A stretch of 64,000 nucleotides of DNA from Qipengyuania algicida (GCF_009828025.1 NZ_WTYA01000002.1:372001-436000); one strand, 5' to 3'. Numbered from the stretch's first letter, positions 9,036-18,713 are shown. The notes: a model not told the origin generated them from the letters alone. Numbers and translations: made by a program.

Positions 9036-9686
9036 ATGCTTCGTAAGACTGTTTTTCTCGGCGTGGCCGCTTTGGCCGCGTCCACTGCACTTACTCTGAC
9101 CGGCGGCGAAAGTTCCCTCGCGCGCGCGGCCGGAATCGATAATCAGCCAGCAGTCGCGCTCCCGGGCGAATCCCCGGTTGAGACGCGCTTCGTGACCAAG
9201 GAAGTGGTTCAGCCTCTTCCGGCGGAAGACGATGTGAAGGCGCTGGCCGACGGCGACAGCAAGGCAAGCAGCCTCCGCCAATTGGTATCACGCGTTTCGG
9301 ACGACCGTCAGGTGCTGTCGAAGAATCTCCAATGTCTGGCCGGTGCGGTCTATTTTGAATCGCGCGGCGAACCGCTTGCGGGCCAGCTTGCGGTGGCGCA
9401 AGTGATCGTCAATCGCGCCGCGTCGGGGCAGTTCCCTTCAAGCTATTGCGGGGTCGTTCGCCAGCCCGCCCAATTCAGCTTCGTTCGGCACGGCCGGATA
9501 CCCACGGTTCGCAAGCACTCGGCCGCTTGGCGCCGGGCAAAAGCCATTGCGCGGATCGCGCATGAAGGGCTGTGGGACAGCAAGGCCGCCGACGCGCTCT
9601 ATTTCCACGCCAAATATGTGAGCCCCCGTTGGAGCAGTCGTCATCAGGCGATGGCAACGATCAATAGCCATATCTTCTATCGCTGA
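9036..9686 (+). CDS. Secreted cell wall hydrolase (SleB/Hydrolase_2 family)
   Basis: Probable periplasmic peptidoglycan hydrolase. ATG at 9036 gives 216 residues with a signal peptide (MLRKTVFLGVAALAAS, cleavage near LARAAG). The catalytic region is CLAGAVYFESRGEP with the conserved Glu, followed by VAQVIVNRAASG and YFHAKYVSP, typical of the SleB domain. The reading frame stays open upstream to 8859 but the added residues lack hydrophobic character and would bury the signal peptide, so the later start is preferred. Confidence 0.87.
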   Translation: MLRKTVFLGVAALAASTALTLTGGESSLARAAGIDNQPAVALPGESPVETRFVTKEVVQPLPAEDDVKALADGDSKASSLRQLVSRVSDDRQVLSKNLQCLAGAVYFESRGEPLAGQLAVAQVIVNRAASGQFPSSYCGVVRQPAQFSFVRHGRIPTVRKHSAAWRRAKAIARIAHEGLWDSKAADALYFHAKYVSPRWSSRHQAMATINSHIFYR

Positions 9687-9705
9687 AACTTGAAAAGATC
9701 GCGGA

Positions 9706-10479
9706 TCAGCCGGTGATCTCGACCCAGACGGGGGCGTGATCGCTGGCTTTTTCGCGCCCGCGATAGTCCTTGTCGACGCCGGTTGCCTTCATACGATCAG
9801 CCAGTTCGGGCGACAGCAGCAGATGATCGATTCGGAAACCGTGGTCGCGCTGCCATGCACCCGCCTGATAGTCCCAATAGGTCCAGACACCGCCGCGCGG
9901 ATTGAGTGTGTCGATCGCATCGGTCCAGCCATCGCCGAGCAACTGCGCATAGGCATCGCGCGATTCAGGCTGCATCAACGCATCGCTGGCCATCGCTTTG
10001 GGTGACCAGACGTCCTTGTCTTCCGGGATCACATTGAAATCGCCGAGCACAATTGCGGGAATTTCCTGCGTCCATAATTCGGTCATGCGAGCGCGCAGCC
10101 GCGCCATCCATGCAAGCTTGTAATCGAATTTCGGCCCCGGTTGCGGATTACCGTTGGGCAGATAAATGCACGCAATCCGCACCCCGTTTACATCCGCTTC
10201 GAGATAGCGCGACTGCTCGTCATCGGGGTCGCCGGGCAAGCCGCGCTGCACCTCTACCGGCTCCACGCCATCGGCCAGAATGGCAACGCCGTTGAAGCTC
10301 TTCTGCCCGTACCAGATGGCCTTGTAGCCGATCTTCTCGAATTCCTCGACCGGGAAGCCTTCATCCTGGCTCTTGATTTCCTGCAGGCACGCAACGGTGG
10401 GCCGCGTCTCCTCCAGCCATTCGAGGAGCCGTGGGAGGCGCGCTTTGACGCCGTTGATGTTGAAGGACGCTATTCGCAT
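9706..10479 (-). CDS. xth: Exodeoxyribonuclease III (AP endonuclease)
   Basis: Mg-dependent base-excision repair nuclease: incises abasic sites and removes 3' blocking groups. 257 residues, starting MRIASFNINGVKARLPRLLEW. Family landmarks: metal-binding Glu in CLQEIKSQD (near 35-43), GDFNVIP (about residues 147-153), and the C-terminal RIDHLLLS and KASDHAPVW with the catalytic Asp-His pair. It is convergent with the cell-wall hydrolase gene, 19 bases apart, and lies nine bases after the erpA stop on the same strand, suggesting one transcript. Confidence 0.95.
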   Translation of the reverse strand: MRIASFNINGVKARLPRLLEWLEETRPTVACLQEIKSQDEGFPVEEFEKIGYKAIWYGQKSFNGVAILADGVEPVEVQRGLPGDPDDEQSRYLEADVNGVRIACIYLPNGNPQPGPKFDYKLAWMARLRARMTELWTQEIPAIVLGDFNVIPEDKDVWSPKAMASDALMQPESRDAYAQLLGDGWTDAIDTLNPRGGVWTYWDYQAGAWQRDHGFRIDHLLLSPELADRMKATGVDKDYRGREKASDHAPVWVEITG

Positions 10480-10488
10480 CCTACCCGC

Positions 10489-10818
10489 TTAGATGCCGAA
10501 GCTGGAACCGCAACCGCAACCCGCGGCTGCTTGCGGATTTTCGACCCGAAATGCCGCACCTCCGAGCGATTCGACGAAATCGACGGTGCTTCCTGCCACC
10601 AGATCGAGACTCACCGGGTCGACCACCAGTCGCACGCCTTCCGTCTCGCTCACCGAATCGTCGTCTTCAGGCGCATCGGCGAGGTCGAACTTGTACTGGA
10701 AGCCCGAACACCCCCCGCCCTCCACCGAAAGGCGCAGGATCGCCGGCTTCGCCTGTTTGGCGGCGATGGCCGAAACGCGCTTGGCGGCAGCCGGGGTGAG
10801 AGTGAGCATAACTGACAT
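10489..10818 (-). CDS. erpA: Iron-sulfur cluster insertion protein, A-type carrier (ErpA)
   Basis: A-type carrier that delivers Fe-S clusters to apo-targets, 109 residues. The three cluster-binding cysteines are in GGCSGFQYKF (near residue 36) and in the C-terminal CGCGSSF. Compared with the SufA-like protein at 42196 it has the acidic ErpA-type insert (EDDDSVSE). It is outside the SUF operon, next to xth, a common arrangement in sphingomonads. Confidence 0.9.
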   Translation of the reverse strand: MSVMLTLTPAAAKRVSAIAAKQAKPAILRLSVEGGGCSGFQYKFDLADAPEDDDSVSETEGVRLVVDPVSLDLVAGSTVDFVESLGGAAFRVENPQAAAGCGCGSSFGI

Positions 10819-10849
10819 GGACCTAATCTAGGAGGCGCGCACGCCACTC

Positions 10850-11281
10850 TCAAGCAGTACGAATGTAATCGCGCATCGCTTCGGCCTCATGGCTGATCTG
10901 CTCGAGCCGCGCCTTAACCAGATCTCCGATCGAAACGAAACCGCAGAGTTTGTCGCTTTCGACCACTGGCAAGTGGCGAATCCGCCGCCGCGTCATCAGC
11001 GCCAACGCCTCGTCCGAGGTAGTATCGCGTGTGACTGTGATGGCGGGCGCTGTCATTACTTCGCCGACCGCCCGGCCAAGGCATAATTCGCCTTCATCGG
11101 CGAGCCGGTAGATCACATCCCTTTCGGAAAATATCCCGGCGACCTGATCTTGCATGATCACGGGCAATGCACCGATCCGTTTCGATGCAAGCAGGGCAAT
11201 CGCCTCGCGCACCGGCATCGATGCACTGCAGGTAACGATGTCCTTGGCCGTCTGGCCCTCGATGAGTTTGCCGATCAGCAT
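10850..11281 (-). CDS. Tandem CBS-domain protein
   Basis: Stand-alone pair of CBS domains (143 residues), expected to bind adenosyl ligands as a regulatory module. Domain 1 spans about 8-60 (VREAIALLASKRIGALPV) and domain 2 about 75-130 (SDEALALMTRRRIRHLPVV). The start MLIGKLIEG at 11279-11281 has GGGGAG 7-12 bases upstream; the frame runs further upstream to 11353 but without that site. Partner and ligand unknown. Confidence 0.86.
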   Translation of the reverse strand: MLIGKLIEGQTAKDIVTCSASMPVREAIALLASKRIGALPVIMQDQVAGIFSERDVIYRLADEGELCLGRAVGEVMTAPAITVTRDTTSDEALALMTRRRIRHLPVVESDKLCGFVSIGDLVKARLEQISHEAEAMRDYIRTA

Positions 11282-11398
11282 CCTGATTTCTCCCCTTCTT
11301 GATGGAAGAGAGAATGCCACTTTTTCCCGTGCATTGCCATGGTCTCGGCGCATGAGCCTGTCATTGCGCCGCGTTTTCGCGCATATGCTGATCCCGCC

Positions 11399-11668
11399 AT
11401 GCCCAGCAAGTCACCTCTCGACGATCCGGAAACTGCCGCCTACGCGTGGCGGCGTTTTCGTCGGCTGATGTTGCTGGTGGCAGCGACGACCGCCGTTACC
11501 ATCGCCGTGGCATTGCTATGGTTGCACAGCCTCACAGAGCCGGTTTCGATTCATTACTACATCGCCGCTGCGCTCGGTATTGGCATCACCATGATGATGG
11601 GTGGTGCACTGATGGGGCTGATGTTCCTGTCGAGCGGCACCGGCCACGACGATTCGGTCGAACGATAA
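11399..11668 (+). CDS. Small two-helix inner-membrane protein, function unknown
   Basis: 89-residue protein with two hydrophobic segments (about 24-43 and 54-78, the second with Met/Gly-rich GITMMMGGALMGLMF) and charged ends. ATG at 11399 is chosen because upstream residues add nothing hydrophobic. Divergent from the CBS gene and convergent, seven bases apart, with the ferredoxin gene. No recognised domain. Confidence 0.7.
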   Translation: MPSKSPLDDPETAAYAWRRFRRLMLLVAATTAVTIAVALLWLHSLTEPVSIHYYIAAALGIGITMMMGGALMGLMFLSSGTGHDDSVER

Positions 11669-11675
11669 GGTTTGT

Positions 11676-12044
11676 TCAATCGCGGCTGGAGAGGCGAAAG
11701 TCCTGCACCGGAACGCCGCCGATCAGATGTTCCTGAATAATCCGCTCCAGAACTGGCGGCGAGCAGGAATGATACCATACGCGGTCCGGCCACACGACCG
11801 CGACCGGTCCGGCGGCGCAGATCTGCAGGCAATCGGCCTTGGTCCGCTGGACGCCGCCCTGCCCGGCAATGCCGAGTTCCTTGAGCCGCCGCTTGAGATA
11901 GTTCCACGCTTCCTTGCCTTCCTCCCAGTTGCAGCATTTCTGCTTTTCCGAGAGCGCGCACAGGAAAATGTGGCGAGAGACCGTCTCGCCGCCGATCTTC
12001 GCGAGTGCGTCGCCAGCTTTTGACAGTTCGCCCCTCTGACTCAT
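11676..12044 (-). CDS. Thioredoxin-like [2Fe-2S] ferredoxin domain protein
   Basis: 122-residue protein with the thioredoxin-fold ferredoxin pattern: HIFLCAL...KCC near residues 23-36 and [15 protein letters not shown] about 40 residues later, giving the four-cysteine set. These proteins resemble the NuoE-type ferredoxin domain; partner unknown. ATG at 12042-12044 overlaps the stop of the upstream S9 peptidase gene (ATGA), so the two are translated from one mRNA. Confidence 0.83.
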   Translation of the reverse strand: MSQRGELSKAGDALAKIGGETVSRHIFLCALSEKQKCCNWEEGKEAWNYLKRRLKELGIAGQGGVQRTKADCLQICAAGPVAVVWPDRVWYHSCSPPVLERIIQEHLIGGVPVQDFRLSSRD

Positions 12045-14173
12045 GGCTTGAGCCAGCGCGCCAGCCATTTGAACACGGTCTGGTGCCATTGGAGCGAGTT
12101 TCTGGGCTTGAGCACCCAGTGGTTCTCATCCGGGAAGACCAGCAGCTCGCCGGGAATATTGCGCATCTGCAAGGCGGTGAAAGCGGCGATGCCCTGAGTA
12201 TAGGGAATACGGAAATCCTGCTGCGAAGTCACCACGAGCATCGGTGTCTGCCAATTGGCGACATAGTTGGCGGGATTCCATTTCTCGTAAGCTTCGGGAT
12301 CCTCGAAATAGAACTTCCCGCCATGTTCCCATTTGTCAAACCACAGTTCGTCGGTTTCATAGGCCATGGCCCGCGCATCGAACACGCCGTCATGCTGGAC
12401 CAGGCATTTGAACCGGTCGGGCCATTGCCCCTCGAACCAGTTCATCATGTAGCCGCCATAGCTTGCCCCCATGGCGCAGGCGCGGGTGCCGTCGATCTGC
12501 GGGTCTCCGGCAAGTGCGGCGGCGAGGCCGAGCTTTAGGTCAACCAATGGTTTGCCGCCCCAGTCCTGATTGATGCTGTTGGTGAAGGCCTGCCCGTATC
12601 CGGTCGATCCATGGAAATCGATCGAGATCACCGCATAACCCTGGCTTGCCAGCACGCGCGGATTCCATCGGCTCGACCAGCTGTCGTCGAAGCTGCCCTG
12701 CGGGCCGCCATGGACGTAGAGGATCGCCGGGATCTGGCCGGAGACATGCTCGGGCTTGGTGATCTGCCCCCAGACGGTATCACCCCCGGCCCCGGCAAAA
12801 TGGAAACGCGTGGTCACGATCCCGGCAAGCTTGCCGATCGTAGAGGTGGCGACATCACTCATGGGCTTGGCCTGGTGCCAGTCGCGCGACAGGAACAGCT
12901 CGGCGGGTGCGCCGATCGAATCGCGCGTGAACAGCAGGCGGCCACTCGAAAGCGGGATGACATTGCCGATATGCGCTTCATTGCCTGCCATCAGATCGAG
13001 CTTCACCACCGTGCCGGTGCGCGGATCGATGCGGAAAGCGGGCTTGTCGAGCGTATCCTGGGCAGTCGCGACCAGCCAACGGCCATCGGATGTCCACGCC
13101 AGCGATCCGACCGAGCGATCCCAGTTTTCGGTGAGCGGCGTGACGGTCCCGGTCTTCAGATCACGGATCTGGACGACTTGCCGATCCGATTCATACCCCG
13201 GCCGCTGCATCGCGACATAGGCGAGGTAGCGCCCGTCCGGCGACGGTGTCGGCAGCATGTCGGTGGCGTCGTTGAACACGGTGATATCGAGCGGCGCATT
13301 GCCCGACAGGTCGGAATGCCAGATGTCGAAATTTGTCGACTGCGGCTCTTTGGTATCGGCGCGCTTGGCGACGAAATAGATGCTCTTGCCGTCGGGCGCC
13401 CAGGCGATGTCCTCGCTACCGCCGAAAGGCATTGTGGGCGTGTTGCCGGTCAGTGCGCCGGGGCCGGTAGGACCATCGAGCGGCACGCCCTTTCCGGTGA
13501 CCTGTCCATCCGAAAGGTCATAAGCGAACACGCGGTTTACGGTTCCGGGCGACTGCCACACATCCCAGTGGCGCACGAAACCGTCGCTGGTCTTGTAAAG
13601 GCGGCCATCGCCGGGACCGGGACTTTCGCCCGACCCGTCCTGCTTGCAGCCGAAGCCGGGACAATCGCGGGCGATGTCGGCCCACACGGCGATCTTGTCG
13701 CCGGTCGGGCTGACCGAAAATCCATCGACCGGCTTGCTGAAGGTGCTGACCTGCTGTTTGTCCGCCACGCTGCCGTCGCTTTTGACGTGGGCACGCCAGA
13801 CCTGGCTCGCCGAATCCCTGCCATCGGCCAGAAAATAGAGCCAGCCATCCTTGGCGAAACTGGCCGAACCGGCGCCGTCGAGACCATCGATCTTGACCGG
13901 TGCAGGTGCGTCAGCGGCCAACGAGCGGACATAGAGCGCGGTCGTTCGCTGATACGTCTCGGGATCGGTCGTCGTCACCGGGAATACCACAAGGCTGCCA
14001 TCGGAAGAGGCCGTCGGCACGCCCAGACGAGGCATGGTGACGAGATCCTGCGCTCTCATCGCCGGGCGATCCTGCGCTGCCACGCTCGCCATCGGGCAAG
14101 CCACGGCCAACAGCGACACGATACCGGAAAGGCCGGTGATGAAAGTTGGGATGGGCCCGGTTCGCACAATCAT
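12041..14173 (-). CDS. Secreted S9 family serine peptidase (acylaminoacyl/prolyl oligopeptidase type)
   Basis: Periplasmic peptidase with an N-terminal beta-propeller and a C-terminal alpha/beta-hydrolase domain. With ATG at 14171-14173 it has 710 residues and a signal peptide ([17 protein letters not shown], cleavage near SVAAQ). The catalytic triad is Ser571 in GASYGGYMM, Asp653 in QQDFRIP and His685 in DENHWV. Propeller repeats such as [17 protein letters not shown] and [13 protein letters not shown] fill the first 400 residues. A TTG 60 bases upstream in frame would overlap popZ and is not favoured. Role: probably peptide scavenging. Confidence 0.93.
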   Translation of the reverse strand: MIVRTGPIPTFITGLSGIVSLLAVACPMASVAAQDRPAMRAQDLVTMPRLGVPTASSDGSLVVFPVTTTDPETYQRTTALYVRSLAADAPAPVKIDGLDGAGSASFAKDGWLYFLADGRDSASQVWRAHVKSDGSVADKQQVSTFSKPVDGFSVSPTGDKIAVWADIARDCPGFGCKQDGSGESPGPGDGRLYKTSDGFVRHWDVWQSPGTVNRVFAYDLSDGQVTGKGVPLDGPTGPGALTGNTPTMPFGGSEDIAWAPDGKSIYFVAKRADTKEPQSTNFDIWHSDLSGNAPLDITVFNDATDMLPTPSPDGRYLAYVAMQRPGYESDRQVVQIRDLKTGTVTPLTENWDRSVGSLAWTSDGRWLVATAQDTLDKPAFRIDPRTGTVVKLDLMAGNEAHIGNVIPLSSGRLLFTRDSIGAPAELFLSRDWHQAKPMSDVATSTIGKLAGIVTTRFHFAGAGGDTVWGQITKPEHVSGQIPAILYVHGGPQGSFDDSWSSRWNPRVLASQGYAVISIDFHGSTGYGQAFTNSINQDWGGKPLVDLKLGLAAALAGDPQIDGTRACAMGASYGGYMMNWFEGQWPDRFKCLVQHDGVFDARAMAYETDELWFDKWEHGGKFYFEDPEAYEKWNPANYVANWQTPMLVVTSQQDFRIPYTQGIAAFTALQMRNIPGELLVFPDENHWVLKPRNSLQWHQTVFKWLARWLKP

Positions 14174-14213
14174 ACGCTGCGGTCTATCCACGCGCAGAGG
14201 CAAAGTTAAGCCT

Positions 14214-14747
14214 TCAGCCGCGTTTGCCCGCAATCCGCGCGATTTCCGCCTTCACCAGTTCCTCCACCATCGGCGGTAGATGCTCATCGAGCCACTTCGC
14301 GAGCATCGGTCGCAGCAATTCCCGCGTAAGCTGTTCGAGCGAGGTTTCACCCGATCGCACGATGCGTGGCTGGGCGCCCGGCTGCGACAGCATGGCCAGC
14401 GCGGCAAGGTTTTCGCGCATGGCAGAGCGCGTGGTTTCGCCGGTCAGCGGTTCGTTGTCATCGATATCGTGATCTTGCGGCGCGGCGGTTTCGTCCTCGT
14501 CGGACCAGTTTTCATCATGTTCCATGGCGCTCGTCTCGTCCTCGGCAAAGGCAATCATCGCATCCGGCGCGAGTTCGAGGACTTCGTCTGCCCCGTCTTC
14601 GCTGACCTGTTCAGCGGGTTCTCCGACCGGGGCATTGCGCTGAGTCGCGAAAGGACGGCGTGCGTCCATCTCGGCGCCATCGCGCGAGATCACTTTCTTG
14701 ATCGACTGCAGAATTTCCTCGACCGATGGTTCGCCCGGCTGGTGCAT
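14214..14747 (-). CDS. popZ: PopZ-type polar organizing protein (DUF2497)
   Basis: In Caulobacter PopZ forms the polar scaffold that anchors the ParB-parS centromere. This 177-residue protein has the family layout: short N-terminal helix EPSVEEILQSIKKVISRDG (residues 6-24), a long acidic Pro/Glu/Asp-rich middle (about 45-115), and C-terminal helices SLEQLTRELLRPMLAKWL then LPPMVEELVKAEIARI, the oligomerisation region. ATG at 14745-14747 follows a GGGGGCGGAG site. Upstream bases (14788-14812) contain TTAACC- and GAATC-type words. Confidence 0.85.
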   Translation of the reverse strand: MHQPGEPSVEEILQSIKKVISRDGAEMDARRPFATQRNAPVGEPAEQVSEDGADEVLELAPDAMIAFAEDETSAMEHDENWSDEDETAAPQDHDIDDNEPLTGETTRSAMRENLAALAMLSQPGAQPRIVRSGETSLEQLTRELLRPMLAKWLDEHLPPMVEELVKAEIARIAGKRG

Positions 14748-14804
14748 ACTCCGCCCCCGAAATAGATGACCTGTTGCGAACACCTTAACGTGATTCGCAG
14801 TTGG

Positions 14805-16298
14805 TTAATACCCGCTTTTGTCCGGAGTTTCATCTGCAGAAGGAATATCTGCGGTGGCGGGCGGGATATCGGCGGTGCCCTTGGTCTGGGTCGTCGGATC
14901 ACGATCGTGACTCCAGTCGAACCACTTGCCTTTCACCCGATCGTAATTGGTCATCGGGTCGTAGAGCAGCCCTTCGCCCTCCAGCCCGAGATCGCGTGCC
15001 TCGGCCTTGCCCATCGCCGCGAGCAGGGTGAAGGCCGCGACATAAGCATTGCGCCTTGCGGTCACCAGTTGCACGCGCGCGTTGACCAGTTCCTGTTCGG
15101 CATTGAGCACGTCCAGCACGGTGCGATTGCCGATCGAGTTTTCCGCCCGCACGCCTTCGAGGCTGAGAGAAGCCGAATCGACGGCTGCTTTCGAGCTGGT
15201 GATCACCGCGTTGGCTGCCTGCCAGCTCGACCAGGCCGAACGCACCTGCGACACGACCTGTCTTTCGGTTGCGACCACCTGTTCGAGCGCAGCGGAAGAG
15301 CGCGCCTGTGCCTGACGCTCGCGTGCGGCTGGCAACCCGCCCTGAAACAGCGGTAGGCTGAGCTGCACGCCGACCTGCACAGCGGTGCTGGTCTGAGGCA
15401 GCGGGACCGCGCCCAATCCGCCGCCGGTCAGCGAGCCGAGGTAATTGTTGTACGTCCCGCCGGTAATCACCGAAACCTTGGGCAAGTGGCCTGCTCCGGC
15501 GGCTTTGACGTCATAACCGGCCGCCTTGGCCGATTTCCGTGCCGCCAGAAGATCGGGATTGCTGTCGAGCGCGGTCGCGAGCGCTTCGGCCACATTGTCC
15601 GGCAGGCCCGGCAGCGGTGGCGGCGGTTGCAGGTCATTCGGTGCGGAGCCGGTCAGGCGGGTATAGGTCTCGCGCGCCGCGATGAGATTGGACTGCGCGG
15701 TACTCAGGTCGCTTTGCGCCACCGCCAGTCGCGACTGCGATTGCGCGACATCGGTGCGCGTGAGGTCGCCGATCTGAAAACGGTCGCTGGTGGCGTTGAG
15801 ATTGACGTTGAGGACGTCAACCTGGTTCTTCTGCAGCCCCACGATCGCTTCGTTGCGCAGCACATCCATATAGGCGGCAACGACCTGGCTGAAGATCGAG
15901 CTTTCGGTGGCGCGCAGGTTGGCCTGCCCCGCCAGCACCCGTTCCTCGGCGCCATGCACGCCGTTCCGCACCGCACCGCCCGAATAGATCGGCACGGAAA
16001 GATTGAGCTGCGCGCCGACCGATCGGTCAGGGCTGATGTATGAGCTGGAGCTTTGCTTGACGTATTCGAGGTACTGGCTGTCGACGCTGGCGCTGGGGCG
16101 ACCGGCAGCTTTGGCGATCGGTACGCCTTCATCGGTGGCGCGCTGGTCGGCACGTGCGGCGGAGAGAGTGGGGTTGTTGCTGTAGGCTTCTGTCAGCGCC
16201 TGTTGCAGCGTATCTGCCTGCGCCGGGATGGCCGACATGGCGAGAAGCGCGGCAATCGACACCGAAGCGGCTAACCCGGTTCCCCTCCCCGTTCTCAT
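14805..16298 (-). CDS. tolC: TolC family outer membrane efflux/secretion channel
   Basis: Outer-membrane channel of tripartite efflux pumps and type I secretion, 497 residues. Signal peptide at the N-terminus (VSIAALLAMSAIPAQA). Two outer-membrane-efflux repeats follow, with typical coiled-coil helices (NVNLNATSDRFQIGDLTRTD; LSLEGVRAENSIGNRTVLD) and strand segments such as GAQLNLSVPIYSGG. A Pro/Asp-rich tail extends past the channel domain. Its start shares one base with the stop of the upstream PCMT-like gene, a linkage common in sphingomonads. Confidence 0.93.
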   Translation of the reverse strand: MRTGRGTGLAASVSIAALLAMSAIPAQADTLQQALTEAYSNNPTLSAARADQRATDEGVPIAKAAGRPSASVDSQYLEYVKQSSSSYISPDRSVGAQLNLSVPIYSGGAVRNGVHGAEERVLAGQANLRATESSIFSQVVAAYMDVLRNEAIVGLQKNQVDVLNVNLNATSDRFQIGDLTRTDVAQSQSRLAVAQSDLSTAQSNLIAARETYTRLTGSAPNDLQPPPPLPGLPDNVAEALATALDSNPDLLAARKSAKAAGYDVKAAGAGHLPKVSVITGGTYNNYLGSLTGGGLGAVPLPQTSTAVQVGVQLSLPLFQGGLPAARERQAQARSSAALEQVVATERQVVSQVRSAWSSWQAANAVITSSKAAVDSASLSLEGVRAENSIGNRTVLDVLNAEQELVNARVQLVTARRNAYVAAFTLLAAMGKAEARDLGLEGEGLLYDPMTNYDRVKGKWFDWSHDRDPTTQTKGTADIPPATADIPSADETPDKSGY

Positions 16299-16894
16299 CA
16301 GAAGCTCCAGGTGCTTGCCCGGTCGAAAGCCGCCATGCGCGGTACGCCGACCTCGGTCAGAGGTACGAGTGCCAGGCCGTCACCGACCTTTCGGCCAGCA
16401 GCAAGCTGCGTCACACCGCGTTCGATGAGACCGGTGACGATTCGCGTACCATCGTCCAGCTTTGCGACCAGTGCATCAGGCAGGTGCTCGATTGCGCCAT
16501 CGATCAGCAACAGGGTTGGCGTGGTCTTACCGACCTTGCCATCGACGGCCGCTTGCGTGTCGATCGTGACGAGTGAAGCGACCAGGGGTTCGAGCAGGGC
16601 AGATAGATAACCGCTGCCACCATCGACTACGACCGCGTGATCGTCGGCTTGCGGATTGGCCTCTGCCAACATCATTCCGTGAAACACGGGTGCTGGCAGG
16701 AACCCGCCGTCGGGAAGGCGAATGGCGCGGTCCATATAGGCGGCGGCGCGCTGCGCTTCGGGCACGAATTCCTCGCGCCTCACGTCGGCCATGCGCTTGA
16801 GCACGAAAGGCTCGTTCACGCCACTGGTGCGCAGCTGGCTATCGATCATCGCGCGCCGCGCATCGTCGAATCGGGTGTGGATCTGGGTGGCCAT
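16298..16894 (-). CDS. Protein-L-isoaspartate O-methyltransferase-like protein (degenerate SAM site)
   Basis: 198 residues with the PCMT-type N-terminus (MIDSQLRTSGVNEPFVLKRM) and start of the methyltransferase domain, but the SAM-binding motif I is shortened to VVVDGGSGYLSALLEP and the rest is compact compared with normal PCMT (about 210-225). It is probably a diverged paralogue rather than a repair methyltransferase. Translationally linked to tolC. Catalytic activity is doubtful. Confidence 0.78.
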   Translation of the reverse strand: MATQIHTRFDDARRAMIDSQLRTSGVNEPFVLKRMADVRREEFVPEAQRAAAYMDRAIRLPDGGFLPAPVFHGMMLAEANPQADDHAVVVDGGSGYLSALLEPLVASLVTIDTQAAVDGKVGKTTPTLLLIDGAIEHLPDALVAKLDDGTRIVTGLIERGVTQLAAGRKVGDGLALVPLTEVGVPRMAAFDRASTWSF

Positions 16895-17034
16895 GGTTCT
16901 TGTCGTCTCCGGACCGGTTGGGGGCCCGCGGGGTGTTTTATAAGCTTAATACAGGGCGTCAACCCTGCCGCGCTTGCCCGAGGGTACATTCGCGCGCGGT
17001 GCATTAAGGCGAATAGACCTTGCGGCCAAGCGCT

Positions 17035-17063
17035 TTGACGCTAGCCGGGCAGTGCGACTATGT
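17035..17063 (+). promoter_or_regulatory. Sigma-70-like promoter for the fumarase gene
   Basis: TTGACG (17035-17040), a 17-base spacer, then CTATGT (17058-17063). The implied transcription start near 17070 lies after the in-frame ATG at 17060 and before the ATG at 17099, which supports the latter as the true start. Confidence 0.55.
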
Positions 17064-17098
17064 CGCGCAGGCGTTCGACCGGCAGGAGGCATGAATCG

Positions 17099-18637
17099 AT
17101 GAGCGACATTTCGGTACCCGATCAGGTGATTATTCGCGAAGAGGACCTGATCGACAGCGTCGCCGACGCCTTGCAGTTTATCTCTTACTATCACCCGATG
17201 GACTATATTCGCGCGCTCGGTGCCGCGTATGAGGCCGAACAGGGGCCAGCCGCCAAGGATGCAATCGCCCAGATTCTCACCAACAGCCGCATGTGTGCGG
17301 AAGGTCATCGTCCGATCTGTCAGGACACCGGCATCGTCAACGTCTTCGTCAAATGGGGACAGGACTGCCGACTCGCCTCGCAGCGCAGCTTGCAGGAGGT
17401 GGTCGATGAAGGTGTGCGCCGCGCCTACACCAACGCCGATAATAAGCTGCGCGCCTCGATCCTCGCCGATCCTGCATTCACCCGACGCAACACCCGCGAC
17501 AACACGCCTTGTGTGCTCTCGGTCGACATGGTGCCGGGTAACAAGGTCTCGATCGATGTCGCGGCCAAAGGCGGCGGCAGCGAGAACAAGGCCAAGTTCA
17601 AGATGATGAACCCGTCGGACAATATCGTCCAATGGGTGCTCGATCAGATTCCTTCGATGGGGGCAGGCTGGTGCCCGCCGGGGATGCTGGGCATCGGGAT
17701 CGGGGGCACGGCGGAACATTGCGTCAAGCTCGCCAAGGAGAGCCTGATGGATCCGATCGACATGGCCCAGCTCAAGCAGCGTGGGCCGCAAAACGATATT
17801 GAGAAGTTGCGGATCGAGATTTTCGATGCGGTCAATGCGCAGGGCGTCGGCGCGCAGGGGCTGGGAGGTCTTGCGACGGTGCTTGATGTGAAGATTTACG
17901 ATTGGCCCTGTCACGCGGCGGGCAAGCCGGTAGCGATGATCCCCAATTGCGCGGCCACGCGCCATGCGCATTTCACGCTCGACGGATCGGGGCCGAGCTA
18001 TCTCGAGCAGCCCGATCTCGACCAATGGCCCGATGTGCACTGGCAGCCCGATGCGGCAGCCAAGCGCGTCGATCTCGACCTCCTCACGCCCGAGATCGTC
18101 GCGAGCTGGGAGCATGGCGACCGGCTGCTGCTTTCGGGCAGAATGCTGACCGGGCGCGATGCGGCGCACAAGCGGATCCGGGACATGCTCGATCGCGGCG
18201 AGGAGCTGCCGGTCGATTTTCGCGGCCGCGCGATCTATTACGTCGGCCCGGTCGATCCAGTGATGGGTGAAGTCGTCGGCCCCGCCGGCCCGACGACCGC
18301 CACGCGGATGGACAGCTTCACCGAGATGATGCTCGACCAGGGGCTGCTCGCAATGATCGGCAAGGCCGAGCGCGGTGCCGATGCGGTTGATGTCATCAGC
18401 CGCTTCAAGGTTGCTTACCTCATGGCGACCGGCGGAGCAGCCTATCTCGTCGCGCGGGCAATCAAGGCGGCCAAGGTCGTCGCGTTCGAGGATCTGGGCA
18501 TGGAAGCGATCTATGAATTCACGGTCGAGAACATGCCGGTAACGGTGGCGGTCGATGCGGCGGGCAACAATGTCCACACGCTCGCCCCGGCCAAGTGGAA
18601 ACGCCGCATCGCCGAGGAAAAGTTGCTCGCCGACTGA
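17099..18637 (+). CDS. fumA: Class I fumarate hydratase (iron-sulfur)
   Basis: TCA-cycle enzyme that hydrates fumarate to malate using an oxygen-sensitive [4Fe-4S] cluster. 512 residues from ATG 17099, preceded by AGGAGG at 17084-17089. Both class I halves are present: the alpha part with CQDTGIVNVFVKWG and the beta part with GPAGPTTATRMD near residue 400. The long class I form in an aerobic alphaproteobacterium is usual. The gene is alone on the strand, divergent from the PCMT-tolC operon. Confidence 0.93.
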   Translation: MSDISVPDQVIIREEDLIDSVADALQFISYYHPMDYIRALGAAYEAEQGPAAKDAIAQILTNSRMCAEGHRPICQDTGIVNVFVKWGQDCRLASQRSLQEVVDEGVRRAYTNADNKLRASILADPAFTRRNTRDNTPCVLSVDMVPGNKVSIDVAAKGGGSENKAKFKMMNPSDNIVQWVLDQIPSMGAGWCPPGMLGIGIGGTAEHCVKLAKESLMDPIDMAQLKQRGPQNDIEKLRIEIFDAVNAQGVGAQGLGGLATVLDVKIYDWPCHAAGKPVAMIPNCAATRHAHFTLDGSGPSYLEQPDLDQWPDVHWQPDAAAKRVDLDLLTPEIVASWEHGDRLLLSGRMLTGRDAAHKRIRDMLDRGEELPVDFRGRAIYYVGPVDPVMGEVVGPAGPTTATRMDSFTEMMLDQGLLAMIGKAERGADAVDVISRFKVAYLMATGGAAYLVARAIKAAKVVAFEDLGMEAIYEFTVENMPVTVAVDAAGNNVHTLAPAKWKRRIAEEKLLAD

Positions 18638-18713
18638 TACGGCTCGACGAATGATGCGCGCCGTCCGACGAGGATGCTGGCGCCGACGCGGCTCTAACGG
18701 CTAAGATCGCGCG

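Noticed and set aside
12611..14209. Long open frame of 532 codons on the plus strand
   Set aside because: It is antisense to the S9 peptidase, has no recognisable domain, and is a typical GC-rich shadow; the peptidase has a full catalytic triad.
14174..14233. Earlier TTG start for the S9 peptidase
   Set aside because: It would overlap the end of popZ and place a charged segment before the signal peptide; ATG 14173 fits better.
16946..18577. Open frame of 543 codons on the minus strand
   Set aside because: Antisense to the class I fumarase, compositionally biased (His/Arg-rich), no start signal; a shadow.
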